From a virus: a DNA stretch of 41,813 bases. The DNA lies in the IMG/VR virus record IMGVR_UViG_3300010885_002215, positions 1 through 41,813 of that record; one strand, written 5' to 3'. Below are positions 9,033 to 18,320 of the stretch, in pieces (within the stretch, counting starts at the first letter, position 1; each line of letters opens with the position of its first letter). The position numbers and the translations under genes are program-made. The notes under the pieces are model-generated. The model was given only the letters and a program-made list of their open reading frames with translations, was not told the origin of the DNA and made no database searches.

Positions 9033-9072
9033 GGAGGGTGTCTTCAAGGACACTCTCCATTTTATTTTTTTT
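9033..9072 (+). terminator. Intrinsic terminator after the major capsid gene
   Basis: GGAGGGTGTC (9033-9042) pairs with GACACTCTCC (9049-9058) over ten pairs with one G-U, around a six-base loop, followed by a T-rich tract (TTTTATTTTTTTTT). It lies 18 bases after the capsid stop codon and would separate the abundant capsid transcript from the downstream genes. Confidence 0.88.
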
Positions 9073-9095
9073 TAACTTTAATTAAATTATATTAA

Positions 9096-9839
9096 ATGTC
9101 AACACCAAAGGCGTCAGTAGACAAGGTCTACAGACTAAAGGCAGGAACTCCGCTTTCCTACACACTAGCATCAAGAAACCATCCAAGGTTCCCACTAATG
9201 TGGTACGATGAAAAAAATAATCAGAACCGTGCACTTAGGTACGCAACAAACCAAAAGTCTCCATTTGAGGATGAACAGGACGGTAACGTAATGATTGAAC
9301 CCATTATATTTGAGGATGGATTCCTTCGTGTTACAAGAACAAACCCCGTACTTCAAGAATTTTTACATTATCACCCATTAAACGGAAGCGTTTTTGTAGA
9401 GGTAGATAAAGAAAAAGATGCAAGCACTCAGGTAGAAGAGTTCAATATCGAGGTTGATGCATTAATTGAGGCTAGACAGCTTTCAATAGAGCAGGTTGAG
9501 GTTCTTACCCGTGTTATGTTTGGTAAAGACCCATCGTCTACATCAACTGCAGAGTTAAAGAGGGACATATTGGTATATGCTAAGACGTCCCCTAGGGAGT
9601 TTTTGAATATACTAAACGACCCCGAATTAAAATTCCAAGCAAAGGTTCGCATGTTCTTTGAGAACAAGTTACTAGCCTTAAGAAATAACGACAAAGAGGT
9701 TTGGTTTAATACCACAACTAATAAGAAAAAAATGTTATCTGTACCATTTGGAGAGAGTCCATTTGATATAGTTGGACACTTCCTACAGAGTGATGAGGGT
9801 ATCGACTCATTAAAAATGTTAGAGGCGTCTCTATTTTAG
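9096..9839 (+). CDS. Conserved virion-associated protein between capsid and connectors
   Basis: A 247-residue protein bounded on both sides by intrinsic terminators, so probably its own transcription unit. It starts MSTPKASVDKVYRLK, has the block FEDGFLRVTRTNPVLQEFLHYHPLNG (about 68-93), then a charged helical part with EVDALIEARQLSIEQVEVLTRVMFG, and ends with a compact region containing NKKKMLSVPFGESPFDIVGHFL. I recall similar proteins after the capsid gene in crAss-like and other Bacteroidota phages but know of no established function. Head decoration, connector assembly or DNA binding are all possible. A TAACTTTA sequence upstream is one base off the TAnnTTTG promoter element. Confidence 0.7.
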   Translation: MSTPKASVDKVYRLKAGTPLSYTLASRNHPRFPLMWYDEKNNQNRALRYATNQKSPFEDEQDGNVMIEPIIFEDGFLRVTRTNPVLQEFLHYHPLNGSVFVEVDKEKDASTQVEEFNIEVDALIEARQLSIEQVEVLTRVMFGKDPSSTSTAELKRDILVYAKTSPREFLNILNDPELKFQAKVRMFFENKLLALRNNDKEVWFNTTTNKKKMLSVPFGESPFDIVGHFLQSDEGIDSLKMLEASLF

Positions 9840-9875
9840 TTTTATGTGTGTTTTAGTTGGTTACTAAAGGAAAGA

Positions 9876-9904
9876 AGGGTGCTCATTGCACCCTCTTTTT
9901 TTTT
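9876..9904 (+). terminator. Intrinsic terminator upstream of the connector genes
   Basis: AGGGTGC (9876-9882) pairs perfectly with GCACCCT (9888-9894) around the loop TCATT, followed by C and nine T's (9896-9904). It closes the transcript of the 247-aa gene. The downstream side of the hairpin also contains TTG (9886-9888), exactly 19 bases before a promoter -7 element, so terminator and promoter are physically merged. Confidence 0.88.
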
Positions 9905-9915
9905 GTGTATATTTG
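9886..9915 (+). promoter_or_regulatory. Bacteroidota-type promoter for the connector/tail operon
   Basis: TTG at 9886-9888, a 19-base spacer and TATATTTG at 9908-9915 match the TTTG-N19-TAnnTTTG promoter layout of Bacteroidota. The next ATG (9930) lies 14 bases after the -7 box. This also decides the start of the downstream gene, since a longer frame from 9846 would read through both terminator and promoter. The -33 part overlaps the terminator hairpin. Confidence 0.65.
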
Positions 9916-9929
9916 TAAAAAATAAACGA

Positions 9930-10904
9930 ATGATAAACTCAGTAAGAAACAGTGTCTTATCTGTGCTGAATAAGAATAATTACGGTTATATTTCACCATC
10001 AGATTTCAATCAGTACGCCCTAAACGCACAGATGGAATTTTTTGATGAATACTTTAATAGTTATAATAAAAGCATTAATGCTGAGAACGCAAGAATAACA
10101 GGCACAGACTACGCAGATATAACAAAAACAATTTCAGAGGTAATAGAAAGTTTTCTAATATCAAAATATTTACTACCAAAACCTACTCCTGCAGGAAATA
10201 TTAACAATAGCTACTATATACCGTCGTTGATAACAACAGGTGACGAGTCTTATATGATAAATAAAGTTCTATGCTATACTAGCATGCTTGCTTTGGGAAC
10301 TAATACATCTATAAGTGCATTTAATTTAGTAAACTCTGCAACGGTTTCATTTCTTACGTTAGGCATAAGTGTTGGAGATATAGTACTGAACATTACTAGG
10401 AAGACTTCTTCTACTGTTGCATCTATTACAAATGCAACAACAATTGCTTTAAATAACGACCTATTCTTTAACGTAGGAGACTCTTACGTTATTCTTTCAG
10501 CATCAATTTACAACGAGGCTGAGAAGGTTTCTACCGGGAAAATATCGTTGCTAAATGCATCACTGTTAACGGCACCATCAATTTACTATCCTGCATATAA
10601 TATTATAGGAAATACAATGAATTTGTATCCGGCAACTATAAAGGGATACGGAATGGTGAACGCTACGTATTTCAGGTATCCGTACGTTCCAAAGTGGACT
10701 TATACAACTTTGATTGACGGAACACCTGCATTCGATCAGTCACAGCCGGACTATCAGGACTTTGAGTTGCCGCAGGAGGATGAATATAAACTAGTGGTTA
10801 AGATACTTGAGTACTGCGGTATATCAATCCGTGAGCAAGAGGTTGTGCAGTTTGCTATGGCACAAGAGCAGCATGAACAGCCTTCATTCAGTCAGAAACA
10901 ATAA
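9930..10904 (+). CDS. Head-tail connector / ring protein
   Basis: A 324-residue protein starting MINSVRNSVLSVLNKNNYG. The frame is open from an ATG at 9846, but that extension would include the terminator hairpin and the promoter, so 9930 is chosen. The N-terminal helical part (FNQYALNAQMEFFDEYF) and a C-terminal part with YPYVPKWTYT and LPQEDEYKLVVKILEYCG flank a beta-rich insertion (about 110-190) full of Ser, Thr, Asn and Val. This is the pattern of head-tail connector proteins in crAss-like phages. It would attach below the portal, before the adaptor encoded by the next gene. Assignment is from gene order and recalled similarity; the exact ring it forms cannot be said. The next gene follows after 11 bases. 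Confidence 0.68.
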   Translation: MINSVRNSVLSVLNKNNYGYISPSDFNQYALNAQMEFFDEYFNSYNKSINAENARITGTDYADITKTISEVIESFLISKYLLPKPTPAGNINNSYYIPSLITTGDESYMINKVLCYTSMLALGTNTSISAFNLVNSATVSFLTLGISVGDIVLNITRKTSSTVASITNATTIALNNDLFFNVGDSYVILSASIYNEAEKVSTGKISLLNASLLTAPSIYYPAYNIIGNTMNLYPATIKGYGMVNATYFRYPYVPKWTYTTLIDGTPAFDQSQPDYQDFELPQEDEYKLVVKILEYCGISIREQEVVQFAMAQEQHEQPSFSQKQ

Positions 10905-10915
10905 AATAAATAATA

Positions 10916-11839
10916 ATGGCATATATATCACAGTATCAGTACTATGAGAACAATGGCAACACGCCACAGGATGCCAATTGGGGTTCCTATCAGTACGTCA
11001 GTTTGCAGGATATTATAACAAACTTCCTATTAATGTACTCGGGTAACCACTCATTGGTAAATAACGAGGAGAGGTATAAGATTCTTTTCCACGCAAAGCG
11101 TGCGGTTCAGGAGTTAAACTACGATGCATTTAAAGAAATAAAGGTACTAGAGTTGAGTGTAACTGAATCTTTGAGATTTGTGCTACCTTCCGACTACGTT
11201 AATTGGGTTCGTGTTTCTATGTACAAGGATGGATGGCTTAGACCTTTAAGTGAGAATATTCAGACGCTTTCTTCTAACGCATATCTTCAAGATCAACGTG
11301 GAAATATCCTGTTCGATCAGAACGGTAATATCCTATCTCCTCAGTACTCTGAGATAGATTTCGATAGGATTATGAAGACCAAGAAGAGTATATACCTTAA
11401 CCAAGGCAATCAATTTGATGGCAACTTGGGTTGGAACTACGACGGGATGTGGTACTTCGAGTATAGTATAGGCACAGCCTTTGGTTTAAATACAGAGACG
11501 GCTAACTTCAACCCTACGTTTAACATAGATAAGAAGGCGGGCGTAATAAATTTTGACTCTAGTATGGCTGACGAGTCTTGTATACTTGAGTACGTGTCCG
11601 ACGGTATGGAGGGAGGAGACAACTCGTTAATTACAGTAAATAAATTATTTGAGGCGTATATTTACGCAGCAATTGAGTACGAGATACTGAGTTCTAAGTT
11701 TGGTGTTCAGGAGTACATCATCACACGTGCTCGTAAAAAAAGAAGGGCGTTGCTAAATAACGCAAAGATTAGAATCAGTAACATTCACCCCGGCAGACTC
11801 TTGATGAACTTGAGAGGCATGGACAAGATAATTAAATAA
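10916..11839 (+). CDS. Tail adaptor / tubular protein (P22 gp4-like)
   Basis: A 307-residue protein with the hallmark helix EERYKILFHAKRAVQELNYDAFKEIKVLELSV (about 54-85) followed by LPSDYVNWVRVS, the pattern of the portal-binding adaptor family (P22 gp4, T7 gp11 and their crAss-like counterparts). The middle includes a GNILFDQNGNIL repeat-like loop and an acidic strand region. The C-terminus is strongly basic and helical (ITRARKKRRALLNNAKIRISN), suited to contact portal or DNA. It joins the portal to the tail hub and helps to seal the head. It is followed one base later by the large tail protein gene, indicating tight coupling. Similar sized adaptors in podoviruses are about 160-250 residues, so this one is somewhat longer. 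Confidence 0.72.
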   Translation: MAYISQYQYYENNGNTPQDANWGSYQYVSLQDIITNFLLMYSGNHSLVNNEERYKILFHAKRAVQELNYDAFKEIKVLELSVTESLRFVLPSDYVNWVRVSMYKDGWLRPLSENIQTLSSNAYLQDQRGNILFDQNGNILSPQYSEIDFDRIMKTKKSIYLNQGNQFDGNLGWNYDGMWYFEYSIGTAFGLNTETANFNPTFNIDKKAGVINFDSSMADESCILEYVSDGMEGGDNSLITVNKLFEAYIYAAIEYEILSSKFGVQEYIITRARKKRRALLNNAKIRISNIHPGRLLMNLRGMDKIIK

Positions 11840-11840
11840 T

Positions 11841-14800
11841 ATGGCAAAACTTTCAAGGAACTTTATAGCAGGACGGATGAATAAGGTTGTTGACGAGCGT
11901 CTTGTACCCGAGGGAGAATATATAGACGCCATGAACATAAGGATGGGTTCAACCGAGAACTCAGAGGTTGGTGTGATTGAGAACACCAAAGGCAACGTTG
12001 CGCTCACTAACCTTACCTATATTGACGGCACACCTTTGAGTGTAAGTGCAAGATGCATAGGTGCAATAGAGGACAGCGCAAAGGAGAACATCTATTGGTT
12101 CGTACACGACCCCGCATTTACGGGTTCTGCAACGGGTAAACTTGACTTGATTCTTTCGTACAATACATACACCGACTTGTTATTGTTTCATATTGTGAGT
12201 ATAAACGACGGTAATGGATTGAACACTACACTTAACTTTAACCCCGCCTATTTAATAACGGGAGTAAATATAATTGAAGACTTGTTGTTCTTTACGGACG
12301 ATTATAATCCGCCTAGATTTATTAATGTAAAGTCTTTATATGCAAATCCTGTTATGGGAGTTGATGGTTTTAGTGCAGAGTCTATTCTTGTAATTAAAAA
12401 GCCACCAACAGAGGCACCAAAGGTTCAACCGATAGTAACAAGTAGTCAATCAAACTACATGGATACTAGGTTCATATGCTTTGCCTACAGGTACAAGTAT
12501 GCAAACGGAGAGTACTCTGCCACGTCTCAGTGGTCTGCGCCTTCATTCATACCAAAACCGTTCTCGTTTACTCCCGCAAATTTTTTAAATGGTGGGATGA
12601 CAAACCTTTGCAATACGGCAATCGTGACTTATAACTCAGGTGGCCCGCTTGTTGTTGCAGTAGACCTATTATTCAAGCAGTCTAGCAGTAATATAATAAA
12701 GGTAATTGAGAAGTTAAATAAGAAAAATTTAGGACTAGTTGACTACGTTGATTATACGTTTACTTTTAATAACAGTAAAATATTTACAGTTCTACCCGAG
12801 TCAGAACTTTTAAGACTTTATGACAACGTTCCACGTGTAGCAAAGGCTCAGACTATAATGGGGAATAGGTTAATGTATGGGAACTACCTTGAGGGATATA
12901 ACCTGATTGACCATAACGGTAACCCAATAAAGTTAGAGTATAGCACTAAACTTATAACGGAGCCTATTGGACTTACTACCATAGGAGACACAACGGCACC
13001 AAGCAATTATAATATAAACGGTGCGCAGACTATTACAGACTCTTTAATTGAAATAGACCTAGCAGGAGCAAATTTAGTTGAAGGGGCGTCGTTATCTATG
13101 CAGATAACCATATCACATAGTTTATTTACAGGGCAGACTCCGTTCCCTGCAGAAACAACGGGAGATACACGCATAACTTTTTCATTCTTTTTAAATAAAA
13201 GTTATACTTCTGTTTATCAGATGGCTACTAGTTCTGAGTTTCAGGATGCTGTAGGAACCGCATTAAATATAAAACCTGTTTTTTCATCTGTTCCCGGAAC
13301 TATGACGTCATGCGACGGTGTTACGTTTACGGACGCAATGAACTGTGCGCTTCCAAACAACTTGGACGCACTTACAAAATTTAGTAGTGGTATAAATACA
13401 GGAGGACAGCCTATAACTATAATAACATCACCCGCAAGCAAGGTGATTGGATTTCAAGTTGTGGCGATGAGGTACGTTAATAATACAACGACTCCTATTC
13501 AAAACGTGTACGAGTACTATCAGGTGTCGTACGTTAATGCCACGTTTCAAGAGATTGGTAGTCCAAGGAGTTTACATAGCAACAGAGGTTATGAGGTTGG
13601 TATAGTGTACATGGATGAGTACCTTCGTGCAAGCACTACGCTAGTTAGTCCCGTCAATACGGTTCATGTACCGTGCGGATACTCTGCAAATAAGAACTCG
13701 ATACAGGTCACAATTCCACCAACACAGATAGCACCCGCTTGGGCAAAGAGGTACAAGTTTGTTATACAACCCGATCAGGAGAACTACGAGACCATATACT
13801 GCTATTTATATTTCGCTGACCCTAATACTAACGAGGTTTACTTCCTTTTAGAGGGAGAGAACGCTAGGAAGGTTGAGACGGGGGATATACTTATAGTTAA
13901 GGCAGACACGAACGGCCCAACTAATAACTGCGTTTATGCAACGGTTCTTGAGAAAAAATCTCAGGCATCTGCATTTATTTCCCCTGTATCAAAGGCAATT
14001 GTGCCTGCAGGAGTGTATATGAAGATAAATCCTAACGACTTTGCAGTTGTTGAAGACCCCAACGCAGTTATAGCGCCGGGACAATTAAGCCAATCTACAA
14101 ACGTTAGCGGCAACTATCCCGTACTGTCTTACCCGATGAATATACCCGACCCTAATGTTCCGGGACAGTATATTGACTACACGGTTCCTGCGGGAAGTAG
14201 AATCAGGATGTCTATAAGATTTGAAAGGAAAGGTGGTACAGATAACGGATGTCCAAAAAGAATTTATCAATTAGATAAGACATATATATCATCTGCTGCT
14301 TACGATAATATGGAGGATTGGTTCGTTGGAGATAATATAAAAAATACATTAAATGATGGTGTACAAGATATAGGAGGAGGAAACTGTCCTGCACAGAATA
14401 TATTCATATCAGGACATGGCCCAATAACTGTATCTGACCTGTGTATAAACTACTACAGGTTTAATAGAGATATATCAAACAACTACCTATACCTTCAAAT
14501 AAAGGGTACAAGAAGTTGTGGTGGATTCCCTAGGGCAAACAGGTGGAGGTCTACAGTTACCGCCACGTTTGAGATATTTCGTGCAGAAAACCTTTTGGTA
14601 TTTGAAACTCAACCAAGTGAGTCACTTCCTGACGTATTCTTTGAGAATGATTTATCGTTCTCTATAGACGACAATGGAAACCATTCAGGTAACGTTCAAA
14701 ATCAAGACATAGCTTACGGTGTACCTGCAATTGTAAACACAGGATTCTTTAACTGTTTTGCTTTTGGTAACGGTGTGGAGAGTTATAAGATACAAGACTC

Positions 14801-16490
14801 AATAATTGGCAAGACATTTAATCTAGGCAACAGGGTTACGTCCGTATCTGCCCAAGACTACAAGGCCTCCAATAGGTTCTCAGACATTACCTACAGTGGC
14901 GTGTATAACACCGAGTCCAATGTAAATAAGTTAAACGAGTTTAATTTAGGTCTGCTAGACTACAAGCATTTGGAGGTTTCTTTTGGGCCAATATTTGTCA
15001 TGGATGGTAGGGAAACCGACGTTCTTGTTTTGCAGGAGGATAAGATTTCGTACGTACTTGCGGGAAAAAATTTGCTGTCAGACTCTGCGGGTGGTAATGC
15101 GGTAACGTCCGTGCCCGAGGTGTTGGGTACTCAGATTGCTCGTACTGAGAAGTATGGCATAAGTTTTAATCCCGAGAGTTATGTTCAGTGGGGATTTGAT
15201 AGGTTTTTTACCGACGTTAAGAGGGGTGTGGTTGTACAACTGCAAGGAAACTCGTACTCAAACGAGCAGCTTAAGATTGTATCAGAACAGAACATGAGGA
15301 CTTGGTTCCGTGATGAGTTTATTGCGTCTTTTAATACACAAAAACTTGGAGGATTTGACCCGTACATGAACGAATACGTTCTGTCAAATAATGACATATT
15401 ACTTCCAACAAACCCTCAGTGTAGTAGTTGTGGTATTAATCAGGTTCATACGTTAAGGAACGCAACAAATGACGAGATGGAGTTGGTGTACTGTGTTACA
15501 TTAGGCCCAACAATTGGAGATACCGTTGTTAGTTGGACTGTTACTAGCATAGAACCCGATGCGGATGGGTTTAATATATCAGCAGACTACAACGGAGATA
15601 CTGTATCGTCAGGATACACAACAACCGACGGAAGTATTACCTTCTATAAGGACACCGTTTCAGTAGAGACCGTGTCTATAAGTATCAAGTACAAGGGAAG
15701 TATGGTACTTAACGTACTTGCAGACTGCTGTAATGCTGAGACATTGACCGTAGTTCAAGTTGTATTTACAAACAACTCAGACTCGGGAATGACTACACAT
15801 AATCAATACAGGTACACTAGCGGTTCTTATGTAGGGCCTTTGCAGTCTAACCTTGTGTTATTCCCTAGCGGAACAAGTAGTCCATTGGTGGCAAGCTATG
15901 GAGCCATAACGGGGTATGTTGGAACGGGTTCTATTCCTCCCGAGGGAAGCAACATGAGTTTGATTATGAATCAGATTAGTCCCGACGACTACGTATTTAA
16001 CCCATTAAGTGACGAGTTTAAGTACCTAAGATCAAATACGTTATATAATAACAATAGCACTGACATGCAGACGCTGCTGTCTTTATCTACAACAGCTACT
16101 CCAATAGTTGCAACGGACGCCACAACGTACCAAGCAAACTTTGCAGTTCCTAGTAGATCGTTAGGTGGGTACTTGTACTTAATTTGGGACTTAAGGGATT
16201 CAATTCCTACTAGTCTATGCTATGCAGAGAATATAAACGACGTTTGCTGTACATGTGCGCCTTGTACTACAGTGTGTCAACAGTATAACTTTCAAAACTT
16301 ATCTAGTGTAAACGAGGCGAGTGTTTACCTAACCTACGGAAGGTGTGAAGATACAGGGCCTGTGACGATAACGCTTGAGCCGGGAGAGACGTATAGTACA
16401 TGTGTAAATACTCCTATTGGCGAAACGAATATATTTGAGGTGTCGTCAGGTAACGTTTATGTTACTATACTAGACTGTATTTGTATTTAA
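11841..16490 (+). CDS. Tail stabilisation / muzzle-type protein, 1549 aa
   Basis: The N-terminus, MAKLSRNFIAGRMNKVVDER followed by LVPEGEYIDAMNIRMGSTENSEVGVIEN, is the start I know from tail stabilisation (P22 gp10-like, crAss muzzle) proteins. Beta-propeller-like repeats follow (ENIYWFVHD, DLILSYNTYTDLLLFHIVS, LLFFTDDYNPPRFIN), then very long beta-rich regions up to about residue 1450. The C-terminal 90 residues form a separate cysteine-rich module (NDVCCTCAPCTTVC, then LTYGRCED, ETYSTCVN, ILDCICI). The protein probably forms the distal tail shaft around the hub and closes the channel. It is encoded one base after the adaptor gene. Role confidence is moderate to high; the function of the Cys-rich end is unknown. 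Confidence 0.78.
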   Translation: MAKLSRNFIAGRMNKVVDERLVPEGEYIDAMNIRMGSTENSEVGVIENTKGNVALTNLTYIDGTPLSVSARCIGAIEDSAKENIYWFVHDPAFTGSATGKLDLILSYNTYTDLLLFHIVSINDGNGLNTTLNFNPAYLITGVNIIEDLLFFTDDYNPPRFINVKSLYANPVMGVDGFSAESILVIKKPPTEAPKVQPIVTSSQSNYMDTRFICFAYRYKYANGEYSATSQWSAPSFIPKPFSFTPANFLNGGMTNLCNTAIVTYNSGGPLVVAVDLLFKQSSSNIIKVIEKLNKKNLGLVDYVDYTFTFNNSKIFTVLPESELLRLYDNVPRVAKAQTIMGNRLMYGNYLEGYNLIDHNGNPIKLEYSTKLITEPIGLTTIGDTTAPSNYNINGAQTITDSLIEIDLAGANLVEGASLSMQITISHSLFTGQTPFPAETTGDTRITFSFFLNKSYTSVYQMATSSEFQDAVGTALNIKPVFSSVPGTMTSCDGVTFTDAMNCALPNNLDALTKFSSGINTGGQPITIITSPASKVIGFQVVAMRYVNNTTTPIQNVYEYYQVSYVNATFQEIGSPRSLHSNRGYEVGIVYMDEYLRASTTLVSPVNTVHVPCGYSANKNSIQVTIPPTQIAPAWAKRYKFVIQPDQENYETIYCYLYFADPNTNEVYFLLEGENARKVETGDILIVKADTNGPTNNCVYATVLEKKSQASAFISPVSKAIVPAGVYMKINPNDFAVVEDPNAVIAPGQLSQSTNVSGNYPVLSYPMNIPDPNVPGQYIDYTVPAGSRIRMSIRFERKGGTDNGCPKRIYQLDKTYISSAAYDNMEDWFVGDNIKNTLNDGVQDIGGGNCPAQNIFISGHGPITVSDLCINYYRFNRDISNNYLYLQIKGTRSCGGFPRANRWRSTVTATFEIFRAENLLVFETQPSESLPDVFFENDLSFSIDDNGNHSGNVQNQDIAYGVPAIVNTGFFNCFAFGNGVESYKIQDSIIGKTFNLGNRVTSVSAQDYKASNRFSDITYSGVYNTESNVNKLNEFNLGLLDYKHLEVSFGPIFVMDGRETDVLVLQEDKISYVLAGKNLLSDSAGGNAVTSVPEVLGTQIARTEKYGISFNPESYVQWGFDRFFTDVKRGVVVQLQGNSYSNEQLKIVSEQNMRTWFRDEFIASFNTQKLGGFDPYMNEYVLSNNDILLPTNPQCSSCGINQVHTLRNATNDEMELVYCVTLGPTIGDTVVSWTVTSIEPDADGFNISADYNGDTVSSGYTTTDGSITFYKDTVSVETVSISIKYKGSMVLNVLADCCNAETLTVVQVVFTNNSDSGMTTHNQYRYTSGSYVGPLQSNLVLFPSGTSSPLVASYGAITGYVGTGSIPPEGSNMSLIMNQISPDDYVFNPLSDEFKYLRSNTLYNNNSTDMQTLLSLSTTATPIVATDATTYQANFAVPSRSLGGYLYLIWDLRDSIPTSLCYAENINDVCCTCAPCTTVCQQYNFQNLSSVNEASVYLTYGRCEDTGPVTITLEPGETYSTCVNTPIGETNIFEVSSGNVYVTILDCICI

Positions 16491-16512
16491 TATATAAAAT
16501 AAAATTTAAAAA

Positions 16513-17472
16513 ATGCCCATACCACAACCATTATACTTAAATGCAACCACTCTTGGTGATTCAACAACTGTATTCCTTGATAATCAACTTCTAAATCCTG
16601 CGCCTGATGGATTCTATTCAGATGGCGTAATAGCAAGACAGCAAGTTAGTGGGGTTTTATTACCTCAGCAGTCTTGCCCATCCTGTGGTATTCTATGTGG
16701 TGGAACTATATCAGGGGCAGGCGCTCAAGGAGTTTATTTATTAAATATAAACATGGGGTCTACTGCATCTGACTTGGGGGCAATAATTATAAAATTTGAC
16801 CCGTACGGTATCCCTGATGGGATACAGGCGGTATTTAATGGTGTTGTTTACAATGAACTCAGTTCTCCTAGTTTTGGGTACCTTGCAGGCGCAGCAGGTT
16901 TTCCAACATACATCGGTAACGTTGCTTCGTCATGCTCTGTAGTAACGGACGGTGGTACTGTAGTCTTGGATGAATTTTTATATAACGGTACATCATTTTT
17001 ATCTACGGGAAACACTCCGTCTATAACTATCAATACTACTCAGGTGTCTCTTACTTTAGGTGGCCCGGGACTTTGTGTTATGGTTATACCAAAGACAAGT
17101 GCGACACCGTCTGATATAAGCATTACGTGTATTGGAGCGTGTGCTAGTACAGGTTTCAATATAAGCGTAAACTGCCCAATACTTTTACCATCATTTTTAG
17201 CGACGATAGCTACAACACATGTGGTAGGAGGAGCCAACTGTTTATTGCCATGGAACCAAACATATTACGTAGCTAAGGTAGCGCCTGACCCTACCCCACC
17301 AACTGTACCTCCTGTATTGGGGTTATATGATTGGGTATTTACGGATGCGTTTGGCTCGTCAAAACTTGCTGATGGTTGGTATATAACAAACAGCCTTGGC
17401 CCCGGAGGTCTTGATTCGTTTCATATTGTAAACGGTGTAATAATAGAATTTGATTCACTTTGTAACTTATAG
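16513..17472 (+). CDS. Beta-rich, Cys-containing tail protein
   Basis: A 319-residue protein with almost no charged residues, rich in Gly, Ser, Thr, Val and Leu, as in fibrous or decorated virion proteins. It begins MPIPQPLYLNATTLGDSTTV, and has QSCPSCGILCGG near residue 55, a middle domain with scattered Cys pairs (ITCIGACAS, ISVNCPILL) and a C-terminal segment with ADGWYITN and GPGGLDSFHI. It lies between the large tail protein and another tail protein, so it is probably a tail component, perhaps a spike or surface protein. The Cys-rich start resembles in style the Cys-rich end of the preceding protein. No enzyme motif was found and I do not recognise a family. Confidence 0.65.
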   Translation: MPIPQPLYLNATTLGDSTTVFLDNQLLNPAPDGFYSDGVIARQQVSGVLLPQQSCPSCGILCGGTISGAGAQGVYLLNINMGSTASDLGAIIIKFDPYGIPDGIQAVFNGVVYNELSSPSFGYLAGAAGFPTYIGNVASSCSVVTDGGTVVLDEFLYNGTSFLSTGNTPSITINTTQVSLTLGGPGLCVMVIPKTSATPSDISITCIGACASTGFNISVNCPILLPSFLATIATTHVVGGANCLLPWNQTYYVAKVAPDPTPPTVPPVLGLYDWVFTDAFGSSKLADGWYITNSLGPGGLDSFHIVNGVIIEFDSLCNL

Positions 17473-17477
17473 TAAGC

Positions 17478-18290
17478 ATGGAAAATACTTTAACATACAG
17501 CCAATCCGTTCAGGGTTGGCCTTCTTTCTACTCCTACCATCCCGACTTCATAATCGGTATGAACAACTACCTGTACACGTTCAAGGGCGGTGATTTGTAT
17601 AGGCACAACGTTAATACGAAGAGGAACACGTTCTACGAGCAGTATTGGAACAAGGTGGGTAGGCCACTTGAGGCGTTTAAGCCGTCACAACTTAAGAGCG
17701 TATTCAATGCGGTTGTGCTTGAGAATAAGTTGTTCAAGACCATAGACCTAGAGGGCGACTCTGTTTGGGATTTTACTCTTTATACCGACCTACAGGACTC
17801 GGGTATAATCACGTCTACTTGGTTTGAGAAGAAGGAGGCATCGTACTTTGCGTTTATTAGGAACACAAGTTCAGGAGAGATTAAGTTAAGGAGTCTTAAC
17901 GGAATAGGTAAAAGTTATGCAACCAATATAGTAGGAACCGTAACAACTGCAGACTTCTCTGTGTCCCCAATGGTGTCACTAGGCAGCATAATAAGCATAG
18001 GAGACTTGGTCTACTTCTTGAAGTCTACCAACGTCCCGTTATTTGCAGGAAAGGTTTCTGCAATAACTGTCGACTATCCCGCAGGCGTTAACAGGCTTAC
18101 CATAGACACGTCTCCCGTAGGAACCGTGCCACTTGATAGAAATAATGCATACTTTTTGTATATAAAGAACTCGGTTGCGGAGTCGCATGGAGTTTTAGGT
18201 CATTATTGCGTCTTTGATATCACAAACAGTGAGAACAAGAAGGTAGAATTATTTACTGTTCAGTCTGAGGTTATGAAAAGTTTTCCTTAA
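17478..18290 (+). CDS. Tail protein related to crAss-like muzzle/stabilisation C-terminal region
   Basis: A 270-residue protein beginning MENTLTYSQSVQGWPSFYSY and continuing with GMNNYLYTFKGGDLYRHN and TKRNTFYEQYW. I recall this start (ENTxTxSExVKGWPSFYSxxPD, then NxYLYTFKxGxLYRHN) from the C-terminal part of large tail proteins in crAss-like phages, where it is often fused to the stabilisation protein. Here it is a stand-alone gene. Further on come KTIDLEGDSVW, a beta-domain with LGSIISIGDLVYFL and the end KKVELFTVQSEVMKSFP. It probably packs on the distal tail. The next gene begins 30 bases later behind a separate promoter element. Confidence 0.7.
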   Translation: MENTLTYSQSVQGWPSFYSYHPDFIIGMNNYLYTFKGGDLYRHNVNTKRNTFYEQYWNKVGRPLEAFKPSQLKSVFNAVVLENKLFKTIDLEGDSVWDFTLYTDLQDSGIITSTWFEKKEASYFAFIRNTSSGEIKLRSLNGIGKSYATNIVGTVTTADFSVSPMVSLGSIISIGDLVYFLKSTNVPLFAGKVSAITVDYPAGVNRLTIDTSPVGTVPLDRNNAYFLYIKNSVAESHGVLGHYCVFDITNSENKKVELFTVQSEVMKSFP

Positions 18291-18296
18291 ATTCGA

Positions 18297-18304
18297 TACC
18301 TTTG
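18297..18304 (+). promoter_or_regulatory. Bacteroidota-type promoter -7 element (TAnnTTTG)
   Basis: TACCTTTG lies 16 bases before the ATG of the acetyltransferase gene in a 30-base gap. The -33 element is weak (TTATGAA at about the right distance). It suggests that the acetyltransferase, and perhaps the ejection-protein genes behind it, can be transcribed separately from the tail genes. Confidence 0.5.
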
Positions 18305-18320
18305 TAGCAATATACAATCT

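Noticed and set aside
9846-9929. Upstream in-frame extension of the connector gene starting MCFSWLL
   Set aside because: It would translate through an intrinsic terminator and the promoter; the ATG at 9930 fits both.
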